Shown here: positions 16,334 to 26,127 of the stretch, in pieces
Numbering within the stretch: position 1 is the stretch's first letter
How the letters are laid out: each line of letters starts with the position of its first letter
Assembly: GCF_008107635.1 (NCBI RefSeq)
Contig: NZ_SDGZ01000013.1
Span: 97,457 to 161,456, forward strand
Direction of reading: 5' to 3'
Length of the DNA: 64,000 nt
From: Weissella muntiaci
GTDB lineage: Bacteria; Bacillota; Bacilli; Lactobacillales; Lactobacillaceae
Position numbers and translations under genes: made by a program
Notes under the pieces: model-generated
The model's input: the letters and a program-made list of their open reading frames with translations, nothing else
Databases searched by the model: none
What the model was told of the DNA's origin: nothing

Positions 16334-19300
16334 TTAAATCAATCCTAGTGTGTCCGACAAATTCTGTGACATCGCTTCAAGGTAAGGCATAACTGCTGCC
16401 ATTACCATTTTTTCAAGCCCAGCTCCTGCGACACCACTAATGTTAATCTCAGGCTTGATATTAATTTCAATATTCCGCTTATCTGCATTACTCTTTACAG
16501 GTTGAGCTTCACTCATTGCATTAAATGCTTGAATTGCTTTAGGAGTACCCTTAGCATACGCATTCAACTTCGCAAATTTACGACGAGTATCTTGTGCGTT
16601 CAATACGTGTGAACCAGCCGGTAGCGGAACCATAATATTCCGCTCGTTAGGGAACAAACCTACAAGTCCATTTGGTAGCATAAATGCCTCTCGGAATGTT
16701 GAACTCTGTTCATCATTAACCAATGCCATGCCGCCTGGGTGTGATCCCCCAGCAGGCGTACCCTTGGCATATTTTGCAAAGGCAGCCCTTGCACCAGGTG
16801 TACCGTTTGCAAACTTACCACCTAATTTACTAGTGTCCCCCTTCACGGCTACATCGATGGTTACCTTCTTATCCTTTAAGGCTGAAATTGCTGCCGCTAG
16901 GGTTTTAACCTTACCTGTCGCAGTTCCGGCACTATTTCCGATAGTTGCCATTGATGACGAAACCTTGGAACTAACTGATGTAGCAGTAGATACCATCTTA
17001 TTGAAACTTGACTTGAACGTATTAGCTGCCTTGTTCGCACCATTTTGGACAGCATTTTCTACCTTATTCATGCCAGATGTAGAAGCACTTGCCAACTTTG
17101 AGAATGCTGAATTTCCAGCACTTCCCATCTTAGACATCCCACTCTTAACTGCACTCACAACCTGATTAGAGCCAGATTTTGCAGCGTTTTTGGCTGCATT
17201 CATTCCAGACTTAACTGATGAAGTTAACTTGTTGAACGTGCCCTTACCAATGCTGTTCATTCCAGCTAATCCAGACTTAACCGCCGTCGGTATCTTATGT
17301 GCGCCTGATTTAGCAGCTGAGGAAGCCTTACTCATACCAGATTTAACTGAACTTGATAGCTTATTGAATTGGCTCTTACCTGCTGTTCCTATTCCCTTGA
17401 AGCTACTAGTAACAGCTTTCTTGATACCCTTTCCACCGGAACTCATCGCCTTTGATGCCTTTGACATGCCTTGCTTGGCACTGGTGGATAGTTTATTAAA
17501 TTCCTTCTTAGAGCTCTTACTGATGCCAGAAAATGCCTTGCTTGTATTTTTACCAACCTTACTGAACGCACTGGTTACCTTTGATGACGACGACTTGGCA
17601 GCACTTGCAAGTTTCTTAAATGAAGAGTCTCCACTCTTGCCGACCTTTTCAACGTGCTTTGAGGTCTTCTTAGCTTCGTCACCGGTCTTTTTTGTGCTCT
17701 TAGTTGCTTTATCAGCTGATTTAGATGTCTTTTTACCGCCCTTATCAGCACCACCAAACCACTTAGAAATATTTTTCATCCAGCTTGGTTGTTTCCAACC
17801 GCTAAACGGATTCTTAATTTTTGGTAGCTTGAAGCCCTTGAACGGATTTTTAAACTTTGGCATTTTAATCTTGGGCATCTTGAAGCCCTTAAATGGATTT
17901 GATAGCTTTGGCATCTTTATCTTGCTGAAAGTATTTCCAATGCTTGTCATCCACTTTGGCATTTTCACGCCCTTAAATATATTCTTACCAGCGTCTCCGA
18001 TCAGTTTAAGAGGTCCCATAATTGGTCCACTCTTTGCAAGAGACTTCATTTCTGATTTAATCGCCTTTTGCGGGTTTGCTTTAAATGCTTTCAGACCCTT
18101 CCCAAGGTTTGAACCAATCTTTGCGCCTGCCTTACTATGCGATGTAAAGAAATTACCGACACTCTTGCCTACTTTTCCGGCAACCTTTCCAGCACTTTCC
18201 ATTGCACCAGATACATTTTTCTTTACAGACTTACCAAACTCTCCAGCGCCCTTTGCCATCTTCTTAAAGTTAAGCCCACCGATTGCCTTACCAGCCTTCT
18301 CACCTAACCATGAACCAGCCATACCGCCAGCAACGGTTCCGACTGGCCCGAGCAAAGAACCAAGCGCTCCACCAACAACTCCACCAACACCTGATCCTAC
18401 TGCGCCACCCACGGCTTTACGTCTAGTCTTACCAGGTTTCATGCTTGCAGCACTTGCAACATCTAATCCCATAAAGGCTAGATTTGCAACTCCTCCAAGT
18501 TTTCCAGCTACCTTACCAGCTCCTCTAACAAGTCCCGCACCAGGTATTTTAGAAGCAAAACCACTAATCTTACCAACAGCACCACCGACTTTACCAAACG
18601 CACCGCCAGCTTTTCCAACTACTCCGCCAACACGACCAAAAGCACGGCCTAATCGACCACCCTTTGAAGCTGCTAAACGTGTTGTTCTCGTTGCAACAGA
18701 GCCTGCTCTCGTCGATTCAACTCTGCCACCGATTGCAAGGGCTTCATCACTTGCCGTTGCAATTCTTCCACGAAGTTTCGTAGCTTTACGTGAATGCGCA
18801 CCCTTACGACCTGCAACACGCTCATACTTTGATTCTAGCTTTCCAACATAAGAACCCGACTTATCTGAATACTTGGATAGCTTGCTTCCTGCACGCTTTG
18901 CTTGCTTAGATTCTGCTCCATACTTTTCAACTTGACGTTCGTACTTCGAAGCCGCTTTGTTATATTTACGGTTGGAACGAGTAGATAATTTCTTGCCCTT
19001 CTTTCCACCTTCGGAATATCCGTCACCATCTTCATTGTATGAACCGTCTCCATTACCATTAAGAGCAGCTGTCAACCTTTGTAGTGCAGAGGTATTCTCG
19101 TTTAAATCTCGATTGCTACCCTTTGGTGTTTTTCCGCCGCCAAATAACTTACTCAAGCCAGGTACTTTATCTAATTTGGTAACCTTTCCAGCGAACCCAA
19201 GGCCACCCTTTAAAAGTCCACCAATGCCTGGCAGTTTAGTCAATCCTTTAATGACGCCAACTCCAATAGCCAACTCTCCAAAGAATTTACCTAACCCACC

Positions 19301-20959
19301 GGTAACTTTATCAAAGTCCTTATCGAATCCTTTTGGTAACATTTTCTCAATTGCACTTTGAGCCTTGCCACCCCATTCTTTTAACTTATCAATCCCGCTT
19401 TTAACTTTATCCAAGCCTGAAACAATTCCATCTAAAAAGCCACCTCGAAAGGCGGCTGTTTTATCCCAAACTTTACCAAGCAATCCAACCAGAGGCGTTG
19501 TTGCTTGAATGATTTTACCAAATATATCAGCAACGCCAGCTAGCGCTTTAGCAACTGCATCAGCTTTAGATCGAAGGCCCTTAGAATCTGTAAGGCTATT
19601 CGAAAGTCCTCCCAGGACGTCCTTAAATGCTCCACCTTTTGCAACTTGTTTTCCAAAAGTATCCATTATCTGTGAAACAAAGGTTCCACTAGCTTGTTTA
19701 CCAGCTCGCAATACACCTGGCAAGGTTGAATTATACCGATCAGAAGCCTTACCTACACCACCTGAATTTCCATAACCGTCAATTGCTGCGAAGGCAGTTT
19801 CGGCATCCATTTGACTGTAATCCCAGCCACCATTCTTGTTCTTGCCTAATTCATGACCATTACGCTTCTTATACTCATCACGCATCTTCCGTGTGATTTT
19901 ACCGTCGAGCAAATTCAAACTTTTAGCAGCATTTCCGGACATCTTACCGGTATCACCAATATTACCGACAGCTGTCTTAAATTGCTCCATTTCACGGGTG
20001 TTCAATGCATTGGCGTCTTGAATATTGAACATACCCTTAAGCATACTTTGGGTCTTCCCTAGATTACCAGCATAGACACCACCATCTGATGAGTAAATTT
20101 GCTTTGCAATTGAGTTTGCCTCTGAAAAATCATTTCCAGCTTTGGTGGCAGTATCCATAATTGCATCATTTGCCCGTGCCGACTGTAGCGTTAATTGCCG
20201 ACCCTTGACATTGCTGTGCGCATCTTGAATTGATGTAGCCCACATAGCCTGACCAGATTGACGTTCTTTTAACGTTTCCCAACCATTGGAAAACATTCCT
20301 CCAACGCCATTAGCTAGACCCATAACTCCTGAAGCAAGTAGCATTCCAGGGCCAAACATAGCCATGCTATCTTTGAAGGCGCCTGATACTTTGCCGCCTT
20401 TTTCAGAAGTTGATACATTGCCGGTATTTACGTTACCTAGATTATTAGACCCCTTTATTCCACCAAGAGCAGACTTCAAACGTCCTATTGCGCTAATCTC
20501 TCGGTCTACCGCCTCAATACCTTTATTTGCTCCCGAAGCAATCCCTGCACCGATTGACTTGCCTTCGGGCGTAACTCCTTTAAGCACATATTTGAGCTTT
20601 TCCATTGCGGTTAATGATCGAGTAACCGCTCCATCTGCCCTATTAAGGCCTTCGTAAATACCACTACCAGCTTGTTTCCCGTGCTCTGATAATACTGTTA
20701 ACTTCTCACTTGCTTTGGTTGCTCCGGCTTCCAATTTTTCAAAGGATGCTGCGGACTTTTGTACTGCTCCGCCAAGTTCAGCAGTTGAAGCCTTTCCCTT
20801 GCTTGCTCCAGCACTGATTTTTTCAAACGCTCTTGTTGCAAAACTATCCAATCGTTCTGAATTATGTATAAGGCCGGTGATATCACTATCTACCTCACGT
20901 AAAGCAGCAGATTGAACATCAAAAGCGACCCCGATCGATAGTTTACGAATATCTCCCAT
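16334..20959 (-). CDS. Tail tape-measure protein
   Basis: A 1541-residue protein, the largest in the window, that sets tail length and passes into the host cell. I place the start at the ATG at 20959 (MGDIRKLSIGVAF), preceded by an AGAAAGG site, rather than 63 bases upstream. The first ~400 residues are helical. A glycine-zipper membrane-active segment (GGAVGSGVGGVVGGALG) lies near residue 860. Around 1010-1070 short tandem units based on KMPK.KNPFKGFK occur, and about residues 1100-1330 is a Ser/Lys/Ala-rich repeat region (KSGMSKA, SSVKSGM). At ~4.6 kb it predicts a contractile tail of roughly 230 nm if the usual 1.5 Angstrom per residue applies. Confidence 0.93.
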   Translation of the reverse strand: MGDIRKLSIGVAFDVQSAALREVDSDITGLIHNSERLDSFATRAFEKISAGASKGKASTAELGGAVQKSAASFEKLEAGATKASEKLTVLSEHGKQAGSGIYEGLNRADGAVTRSLTAMEKLKYVLKGVTPEGKSIGAGIASGANKGIEAVDREISAIGRLKSALGGIKGSNNLGNVNTGNVSTSEKGGKVSGAFKDSMAMFGPGMLLASGVMGLANGVGGMFSNGWETLKERQSGQAMWATSIQDAHSNVKGRQLTLQSARANDAIMDTATKAGNDFSEANSIAKQIYSSDGGVYAGNLGKTQSMLKGMFNIQDANALNTREMEQFKTAVGNIGDTGKMSGNAAKSLNLLDGKITRKMRDEYKKRNGHELGKNKNGGWDYSQMDAETAFAAIDGYGNSGGVGKASDRYNSTLPGVLRAGKQASGTFVSQIMDTFGKQVAKGGAFKDVLGGLSNSLTDSKGLRSKADAVAKALAGVADIFGKIIQATTPLVGLLGKVWDKTAAFRGGFLDGIVSGLDKVKSGIDKLKEWGGKAQSAIEKMLPKGFDKDFDKVTGGLGKFFGELAIGVGVIKGLTKLPGIGGLLKGGLGFAGKVTKLDKVPGLSKLFGGGKTPKGSNRDLNENTSALQRLTAALNGNGDGSYNEDGDGYSEGGKKGKKLSTRSNRKYNKAASKYERQVEKYGAESKQAKRAGSKLSKYSDKSGSYVGKLESKYERVAGRKGAHSRKATKLRGRIATASDEALAIGGRVESTRAGSVATRTTRLAASKGGRLGRAFGRVGGVVGKAGGAFGKVGGAVGKISGFASKIPGAGLVRGAGKVAGKLGGVANLAFMGLDVASAASMKPGKTRRKAVGGAVGSGVGGVVGGALGSLLGPVGTVAGGMAGSWLGEKAGKAIGGLNFKKMAKGAGEFGKSVKKNVSGAMESAGKVAGKVGKSVGNFFTSHSKAGAKIGSNLGKGLKAFKANPQKAIKSEMKSLAKSGPIMGPLKLIGDAGKNIFKGVKMPKWMTSIGNTFSKIKMPKLSNPFKGFKMPKIKMPKFKNPFKGFKLPKIKNPFSGWKQPSWMKNISKWFGGADKGGKKTSKSADKATKSTKKTGDEAKKTSKHVEKVGKSGDSSFKKLASAAKSSSSKVTSAFSKVGKNTSKAFSGISKSSKKEFNKLSTSAKQGMSKASKAMSSGGKGIKKAVTSSFKGIGTAGKSQFNKLSSSVKSGMSKASSAAKSGAHKIPTAVKSGLAGMNSIGKGTFNKLTSSVKSGMNAAKNAAKSGSNQVVSAVKSGMSKMGSAGNSAFSKLASASTSGMNKVENAVQNGANKAANTFKSSFNKMVSTATSVSSKVSSSMATIGNSAGTATGKVKTLAAAISALKDKKVTIDVAVKGDTSKLGGKFANGTPGARAAFAKYAKGTPAGGSHPGGMALVNDEQSSTFREAFMLPNGLVGLFPNERNIMVPLPAGSHVLNAQDTRRKFAKLNAYAKGTPKAIQAFNAMSEAQPVKSNADKRNIEINIKPEINISGVAGAGLEKMVMAAVMPYLEAMSQNLSDTLGLI

Positions 20960-20975
20960 TTTTAAGCCTTTCTTT

Positions 20976-21203
20976 CTAGTTTTCCCATTCAACTTCCGGA
21001 TGTTGAATCTTATACAAAGCATTCGCCTTGTAGTTCAGATACGCAATATCGTCAATCGACATATATTCCATGTCTTCTCTCGTTGCCAACCCCATCATTA
21101 TTGGAAAATCATACTGATAGTCCTCGTCGAAACGATTACTAAACTCTATGTCACCTTGGCTTCTAGTTAACAAACTTGCCAAGAAATTCGTCGGCCGCAC
21201 CAA
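20976..21203 (-). CDS. Tail assembly chaperone, downstream frame (probably made by frameshift)
   Basis: A frame of about 75 codons overlapping the 3' end of the upstream chaperone by 41 bases. Its only early start is a TTG at 21203 with no ribosome site. The content (DDIAYLNYKANALYKIQHPE) resembles the second half of G/GT-type chaperones. Its place directly before the tape-measure gene supports expression as a fusion with the 21163-21603 product. The frame relation requires a +1 (or -2) shift. Confidence 0.65.
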   Translation of the reverse strand: MVRPTNFLASLLTRSQGDIEFSNRFDEDYQYDFPIMMGLATREDMEYMSIDDIAYLNYKANALYKIQHPEVEWEN

Positions 21204-21603
21204 CTAATTCTTCAAACATATCAACGTGATCATCAAAGTAATCTAAACCTTCCTTACGAATTTCTTCAGGGTAAGAAACCATTGTCTTAATTAAAGTGTC
21301 AACGTATCCTGGATTTGCGATATAACTTTGCATGTTACCTGCTGCAATAATCTCCATTGCCTTTCGAATTCCTGGATGTGTGAAAATCACTGGTTTACCT
21401 TGAACATTAATTTCCTTGATTTGTCCACGTAGTCCACCAGTCTCTCCACGCTTAGCGATATTATCACGGTAAGTTTGCAAGAGTTGATCCACTGGCTCTG
21501 ATGGTGCAGTGGGTGTTGCCGGTGTAGTTGGTACAGTAGCGGCAGGTGCTTGTCCAGCTTCAGGTGTTACCAAAGTTCCGATTGTTTCGTTTTGCTCAGT
21601 CAT
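21163..21603 (-). CDS. Tail assembly chaperone, upstream frame
   Basis: A 146-residue acidic protein with a Thr/Pro/Ala-rich N-terminus and a helical C-terminal part (KAMEIIAAGNMQSYI...IRKEGLDYFDDHVDMFEELVGAADEFLGKF). In contractile and non-contractile tails this position, between tube and tape measure, holds the G-type chaperone that wraps the tape-measure protein. GGAGG precedes the start. Confidence 0.75.
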   Translation of the reverse strand: MTEQNETIGTLVTPEAGQAPAATVPTTPATPTAPSEPVDQLLQTYRDNIAKRGETGGLRGQIKEINVQGKPVIFTHPGIRKAMEIIAAGNMQSYIANPGYVDTLIKTMVSYPEEIRKEGLDYFDDHVDMFEELVGAADEFLGKFVN

Positions 21604-21651
21604 AGTTATTTCCTCCAGAAATTCAAATGTTTAGTTACTTCGATTTTGCAA

Positions 21652-22074
21652 TTAGACGTTGTCGTTCAAATAATTCAGCTCAGGGACCATAAGTTGCCAT
21701 GAACGACCTGATGCAGTTGCACCAAATTGAGCGTCCGGCATCTTTTGAACCCAACCTTGTCCAGACCACGACTCATCATGGTGTACCAACTTGACTGGGA
21801 ATTGTTGCTTGCTAGTTGCCAGCTTAGATAGCATTGAATTATCAACAGATAACTCTGATAAATTGACGGTAATAGTTCCACGATGATCGTTACTAATTGT
21901 CGCGTAACCCTCGCCCTTGGCATCGGCATTCATAGTCACAAGTTGATTTTGGAATGCGACTTGAACCATTGTTCCCTCTTGGAAACCATTAATTTCAACG
22001 TTATTTACAAATAAATGAACGTCTTGCGCATTATAACTTGGTTGATATTGCGTCTTTTGATTTTGTGCAACCAT
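21652..22074 (-). CDS. Tail tube protein
   Basis: A 140-residue protein (DVHLFVNNVEINGFQEGTMVQ ... GYATISNDHRGTITVNLSE ... GRSWQLMVPELNYL) of the type that follows the DUF3383 sheath in simple myoviruses. It builds the inner tube. Thirteen bases downstream of the sheath gene. Confidence 0.8.
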   Translation of the reverse strand: MVAQNQKTQYQPSYNAQDVHLFVNNVEINGFQEGTMVQVAFQNQLVTMNADAKGEGYATISNDHRGTITVNLSELSVDNSMLSKLATSKQQFPVKLVHHDESWSGQGWVQKMPDAQFGATASGRSWQLMVPELNYLNDNV

Positions 22075-22086
22075 TGGTTACTCTCC

Positions 22087-23139
22087 TTACATATTGATTG
22101 CGCCAAAGACCTTAATTTGGTCGATGGCGTTTGCAGGTACATATTGATAACTTAGCCCCGTGAATACACGAGCCTGTTGATCAGATTCTCGCATTTCACT
22201 ACGGTCCTTTGCGGTTACTGAGTAAGAGGCTTGCCCTGCGTCATCAGCATCAATAATTCCATTGGTATATGCTTTTGCAAGTACACCTTCAACAGTTGCC
22301 TTAAGCAAAGCAATTCCGGCTTGGTCATACGGAACCTTGTTACTTTGAGTTAAGATATTTTGCAAACTTGCCTTAATGTTAGAACCAGTCCAATCAATAC
22401 CCATGATTACATCGATATATTGACCAGACATTGTTACACCACTAGTAGTTTGTGCAACATTGTTTGCCTTGTTTACAAAGGCCATTGAACCCGACTTCAA
22501 GATCGCATTCAAACTGATAGCGTCCCAATCATCTGCGGTCATTGTTGGAGCAATAAGGTCATGCCAATTCAAACTTCCAACAGTATATGCACCATAACGT
22601 CCAACTAATGCTGCATCAAGTCGTTGTGCATCACTTGCAGTTGCAGTAGATGACTTCTTAACCATCAGAATTGTACGTTCGTTCCCATCAAGGCTACCCT
22701 TCAAAACATCATCTGACGCAATTGCATCAGCATTAGCATAACGGTCAAGAACGATCATCATTCGGTATTGAGAACTCTCAATGATATTTGAAAGCGTCAA
22801 TACCTTAGTATCATTCTGTGGCTTGATATCCTTGGTCATCGCCTCGTCTGCAAGAATGGCAAAGTACCAACCCTTGTTATCAAACAACTTCATTGCTTCT
22901 TCCAAGTCCGCAAACGTGATAACTGCCATGACTTGTGGATGATCCGGTTGAGCAAAATATTCTGTAGCAAAGCCATACACTGAATCGGCAGGCTTGTAAG
23001 CAGCTTGAATACTTTCCAACGTTGAATACTCCTTATAAGTATTCGTGTCACCAGGTACAAAATAAGCAGGAATTCCATACCCAGCAGACGCTGATGATTG
23101 TTGCACTTCAATTGAGACAGTAACATCTGATAATGTCAT
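22087..23139 (-). CDS. Tail sheath protein (DUF3383 type)
   Basis: A 350-residue protein of the compact sheath family: MTLSDVTVSIEVQQSSASAGYG at the start, a central ADQAxVMAVxTF-like strand (HPQVMAVITF) and a C-terminal domain with AYTNGIIDADDAGQ and ARVFTGLSYQYVPANAIDQIKV. Its presence shows that the tail contracts. At 350 residues it has only the minimal domains of the family. AGGAGG precedes the start. Confidence 0.88.
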   Translation of the reverse strand: MTLSDVTVSIEVQQSSASAGYGIPAYFVPGDTNTYKEYSTLESIQAAYKPADSVYGFATEYFAQPDHPQVMAVITFADLEEAMKLFDNKGWYFAILADEAMTKDIKPQNDTKVLTLSNIIESSQYRMMIVLDRYANADAIASDDVLKGSLDGNERTILMVKKSSTATASDAQRLDAALVGRYGAYTVGSLNWHDLIAPTMTADDWDAISLNAILKSGSMAFVNKANNVAQTTSGVTMSGQYIDVIMGIDWTGSNIKASLQNILTQSNKVPYDQAGIALLKATVEGVLAKAYTNGIIDADDAGQASYSVTAKDRSEMRESDQQARVFTGLSYQYVPANAIDQIKVFGAINM

Positions 23140-23615
23140 TAGTTCTCCTCCTTAGAGATTGTGATTTCGTCGATTACATCTGTATCGACTTCCAAATTTG
23201 AAGGCATTATTCCGAATCGTAAATCGAGCCTTACAATATGCTCGTATGACTCTCCAAGCATTAGCTGTGGTTGCGTGTAATGCCCGATTATTCGTTCGAA
23301 ATATATGTCTTTTGCTTTCAATTCATCCTGAATAGAAAAACGCTCAAAAGCTGACCTTAGCTTAAGAGCGTTTAAATTATTCTCTTGTTCATGGCTTCCG
23401 TGTATCGCAAGTGAAACTTCTACACTAAAGCCATCTTCAATTGAATGATTAACTGAATTTGGCAAATATGGCGAAGTAAGCGAATAGGTTACAAATTCAT
23501 CGCCTGGTCGTTTGCTATTGCTATTGTGCGGTACTAAATCTAAATTCAGCACGCTTTTAACAATAGTTTCGATAGCACTAGCTAGATTAGTGTAACTATT
23601 ACTGCCACTTTCCAT
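23139..23615 (-). CDS. Tail terminator protein
   Basis: A 158-residue protein. The ATG at 23615 (MESGSNSYTNLASAIE) has AAGGAGG upstream and decides the start against a longer frame reaching 23732. The mixed alpha/beta content with KRPGDEFVTYSLTSP and IVRLDLRFGI matches the family placed before the sheath. It caps the tail and joins it to the head. Confidence 0.7.
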   Translation of the reverse strand: MESGSNSYTNLASAIETIVKSVLNLDLVPHNSNSKRPGDEFVTYSLTSPYLPNSVNHSIEDGFSVEVSLAIHGSHEQENNLNALKLRSAFERFSIQDELKAKDIYFERIIGHYTQPQLMLGESYEHIVRLDLRFGIMPSNLEVDTDVIDEITISKEEN

Positions 23616-23967
23616 TATCTGCCTCCTTTCGTTGTGTTGAATCAGCTTCTTGTGCCTTATAGATAATGGCATCAGTAAAGCCTGTAGCTTGGTAGTTATC
23701 TTTGCCAACAATGGTCCAAATCTTGCCGTCAAATTTTAACTTTGTCCCAATTGGAACATCAAGCGTAGTAATCCATTCATATCTGCTAACATCATCAAAC
23801 CCGCCGTCACCTTGCACAAATTGCGTCATGGTTGTTGCTGTAGATTCAACATTATTTGCAGGTAGAAAGGGGTCATAAGAAATGATTGGTTCATCAAGCA
23901 AAACCTCAATTGGGTTAGTCATTTGAACCTTATCAAGGATTGACCTTGCATTAACATACAAACTCAT
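23599..23967 (-). CDS. Head-tail connector or neck protein
   Basis: A 122-residue protein (NARSILDKVQMTNPIEVLL ... WITTLDVPIGTKLKFDGKIWTIVGKD). The C-terminal half looks like a beta-barrel. It overlaps both neighbours. The position between the HK97-gp10-like gene and the tail terminator fits a head closure or neck component; the family is not certain. Confidence 0.55.
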   Translation of the reverse strand: MSLYVNARSILDKVQMTNPIEVLLDEPIISYDPFLPANNVESTATTMTQFVQGDGGFDDVSRYEWITTLDVPIGTKLKFDGKIWTIVGKDNYQATGFTDAIIYKAQEADSTQRKEADNGKWQ

Positions 23968-24482
23968 TAAATCACCTCATAAGTTACCGATTGACGAAGC
24001 CGGCCCGTATCAATCAAAGGACTTGATGAACCCTTGTTATTGATTGTCAGTGGCGCATTCGCAGGGCTGTGTGTACTTTTAATCTTGTTGCGAATATCTC
24101 TTGCCATCCGCTCTCCAAGTCGCTGATAAGCCATTCTTGCGCCAATGCTGCCATTAGCAACTTCGAATATTAACTTTTCAGCAAAAGTATTCCACTCCCC
24201 TTGCTTCTCAGCAAAGGTAGACCGGATAAACGAACGTTCTGGGATAGTTACTTCACGCAGTTTAAGAACACCATCTTTGCCGCCGTTTTCGCCTTTTGTA
24301 GGTATCCATAAATAACCACTTGGGTTCTTAGCCACAATATGTGCACCAAATTCCTGCACTCCCGCAATCATTCCAATTTCTCCGCCGCCAAGTATTCCAA
24401 CTCGTACATGATAGTCCTTCAAATGCTCCAACTGCATGATAATTTCCGGAATATGATTGTCATCCTTAATAACAACGCTCAT
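23967..24482 (-). CDS. HK97 gp10-like / virion morphogenesis neck protein
   Basis: A 171-residue protein with AGVQEFGAHI, RSFIRSTFAEK, ARDIRNKIKSTHSPANAPLT and a C-terminal PLIDTGRLRQSVTYEV. The last motif is characteristic of gp10-type neck and minor tail proteins. It overlaps the DUF4054-like gene by 4 bases. Confidence 0.8.
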   Translation of the reverse strand: MSVVIKDDNHIPEIIMQLEHLKDYHVRVGILGGGEIGMIAGVQEFGAHIVAKNPSGYLWIPTKGENGGKDGVLKLREVTIPERSFIRSTFAEKQGEWNTFAEKLIFEVANGSIGARMAYQRLGERMARDIRNKIKSTHSPANAPLTINNKGSSSPLIDTGRLRQSVTYEVI

Positions 24483-24865
24483 TTAACTACAACCAATCCC
24501 GCACCGTAGCGACGAGTACCCCCGCTAATAAGTGTCTTATAGTCACGATAAAAAATATCATCCTGTTTCGTATCAAATGAAGTTGTACCTCCTGAATTTG
24601 AAGTCTCAATTGGGCCAACCTTAACTTTAGTATTCTCGCCTGTTGACGTTGATGAAATACCGCCATTTTGATACGTGAACATTAAATGCGCAGTGTAGAG
24701 CTTAACTGCCATTTCCATAATCTTATCTGGAACCCTATCAAGTTGAACAATGCCATACGCTTCACTCGCCAACTCAACAGACACATCGTCTGGAATTTCA
24801 GCAAATGAAGTGTGTCGCAACTTAGCAGACTTGGATACAGCTTCTTTATCAAAGGTATAGCTCAT
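24479..24865 (-). CDS. Head-tail adaptor, DUF4054-like
   Basis: A 128-residue protein, helical at the N-terminus with MEMAVKLYTAHLMFTYQNGG and the C-terminal DIFYRDYKTLISGGTRRYGAGLVVV, as in DUF4054 adaptors that follow capsid genes in PBSX- or Mu-like phages. It probably binds the portal ring. Confidence 0.75.
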   Translation of the reverse strand: MSYTFDKEAVSKSAKLRHTSFAEIPDDVSVELASEAYGIVQLDRVPDKIMEMAVKLYTAHLMFTYQNGGISSTSTGENTKVKVGPIETSNSGGTTSFDTKQDDIFYRDYKTLISGGTRRYGAGLVVVK

Positions 24866-24868
24866 AAA

Positions 24869-25216
24869 TTAAGCCTCCTTTTCATCTCCATTCATGATCT
24901 CGTCGACTTTCTTATCGATGTAATCAAGAACCGTCTTACGATTTGCATCGGCAGCTTCTTCATCTCGGAAATTACCAAGTAGAGCAACATCAAAAGTCTC
25001 ATCAATCAACTTTTTAGCATCATCCACCTTGTATGAAGACAGCTTCGTTTCCCCTTCTGGTAAAACAAGGTCTTCCATCACAGCTGCAAATACTGGATTT
25101 GAAGAATCAACCGCCTTCAACTTTTTTAGCTCGGCTTCTGAAACATCATTCGTACCAGGTACTAAACGGATATCTCCAATAAATCGAACAAAATCACCTT
25201 TGTTAGAAACAATCAT
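24869..25216 (-). CDS. Small head-region protein of unknown function
   Basis: A 115-residue acidic protein (FIGDIRLVPGTNDVSEAELKKL ... LDYIDKKVDEIMNGDEKEA). It lies between capsid and adaptor with a good ribosome site. The N-terminus up to VPGTNDVSE resembles short capsid-adjacent proteins of other phages; a role in head completion is inferred from place only. Confidence 0.55.
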   Translation of the reverse strand: MIVSNKGDFVRFIGDIRLVPGTNDVSEAELKKLKAVDSSNPVFAAVMEDLVLPEGETKLSSYKVDDAKKLIDETFDVALLGNFRDEEAADANRKTVLDYIDKKVDEIMNGDEKEA

Positions 25217-25231
25217 GAACCTTACCTCCTA

Positions 25232-26113
25232 CTAAATACCTGACACACGCAAGACTTGATATGGATTGCGAACAACAGCACCAGCTGTACGTTCTTCAAA
25301 TCCAACCACAGTGCGTGTTGAGTAATTCTCTTGTGGCAACATTGCATTATCCAATGGCAAAATCAGCTTTACGACATCTGGTGCATTATTAAACATCAAC
25401 ATTGCATCTGTAGCACCGTCTCCAATACCCTTCAACGCTTGGGTAGCTCGGATATCGGAGAACCAATTATACTCGTTGATAATTTGCAACAATGTACGAG
25501 TATCAGTATCCCCATAACGACGACCTGCCAACTCCTCATATTGGTCTTGTGGCAAAACCAATACAGGTTTTGTGCCAGTAAAGCCGATTTGAGTTGTGAG
25601 CTTCTTGCGGGCCTTACGGATTGACTCCAAAACCTCATCGGTGGTCATAGTCTCGATTGTCTTTGTAAATTGGTCCGTTAAAATACCTGGGGTATTAGTT
25701 AAACCATAAATATTGTATTTCGGATCGCCAGTAAAGATAAGCTGGTCCTCCTTTTCCGCCATCCCTCGACGAACTGCCTCAACCTTTTCAGTTTGAACTG
25801 GGCGATTAGACATTGCAGCTGCACGCAACTCTTGAAGGGTATATTGCGCAGCCAGTGCAATACTAACAATACGCACTGACTTGCGATTGTAGTCTAGGTC
25901 TACAAATGGCAATGTTGTATCACCGTTCGCAATGATCTTTGCGACTCCCGAACGAGTCATTTCGTCATAAGCGTATGCTTCAGCACCTGGGTGGACCGAT
26001 GTATCAACTGTTAACAATTGACGACCAATCAATTCTCCTTCAGGTGCTTTCAGAACTGATTGTTCCAAATGTTGGAGGTCTTTACGCTCCATTACTCCGT
26101 TTGATGTAACCAT
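25232..26113 (-). CDS. Major capsid protein (DUF2184/encapsulin-like)
   Basis: A 293-residue HK97-fold capsid protein. Recognisable stretches are AKIIANGDTTLPFVDLD, SIALAAQYTLQELRAA, KEDQLIFTGDPKYNIYGLTNTPGI and the C-terminal ERTAGAVVRNPYQVLRVSG. The family packs without a delta-domain; assembly here is likely driven by the separate scaffold in the protease fusion two genes upstream. It follows the cement-like gene. Confidence 0.88.
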   Translation of the reverse strand: MVTSNGVMERKDLQHLEQSVLKAPEGELIGRQLLTVDTSVHPGAEAYAYDEMTRSGVAKIIANGDTTLPFVDLDYNRKSVRIVSIALAAQYTLQELRAAAMSNRPVQTEKVEAVRRGMAEKEDQLIFTGDPKYNIYGLTNTPGILTDQFTKTIETMTTDEVLESIRKARKKLTTQIGFTGTKPVLVLPQDQYEELAGRRYGDTDTRTLLQIINEYNWFSDIRATQALKGIGDGATDAMLMFNNAPDVVKLILPLDNAMLPQENYSTRTVVGFEERTAGAVVRNPYQVLRVSGI

Positions 26114-26127
26114 TTGATAATTCCCCC

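Noticed and set aside
17190..18851. A 553-codon open frame on the plus strand inside the tape-measure gene
   Set aside because: It lies antisense to a highly repetitive Lys/Ser/Gly-rich gene; such codon composition leaves long stop-free mirror frames. No ribosome site or family signature is present.
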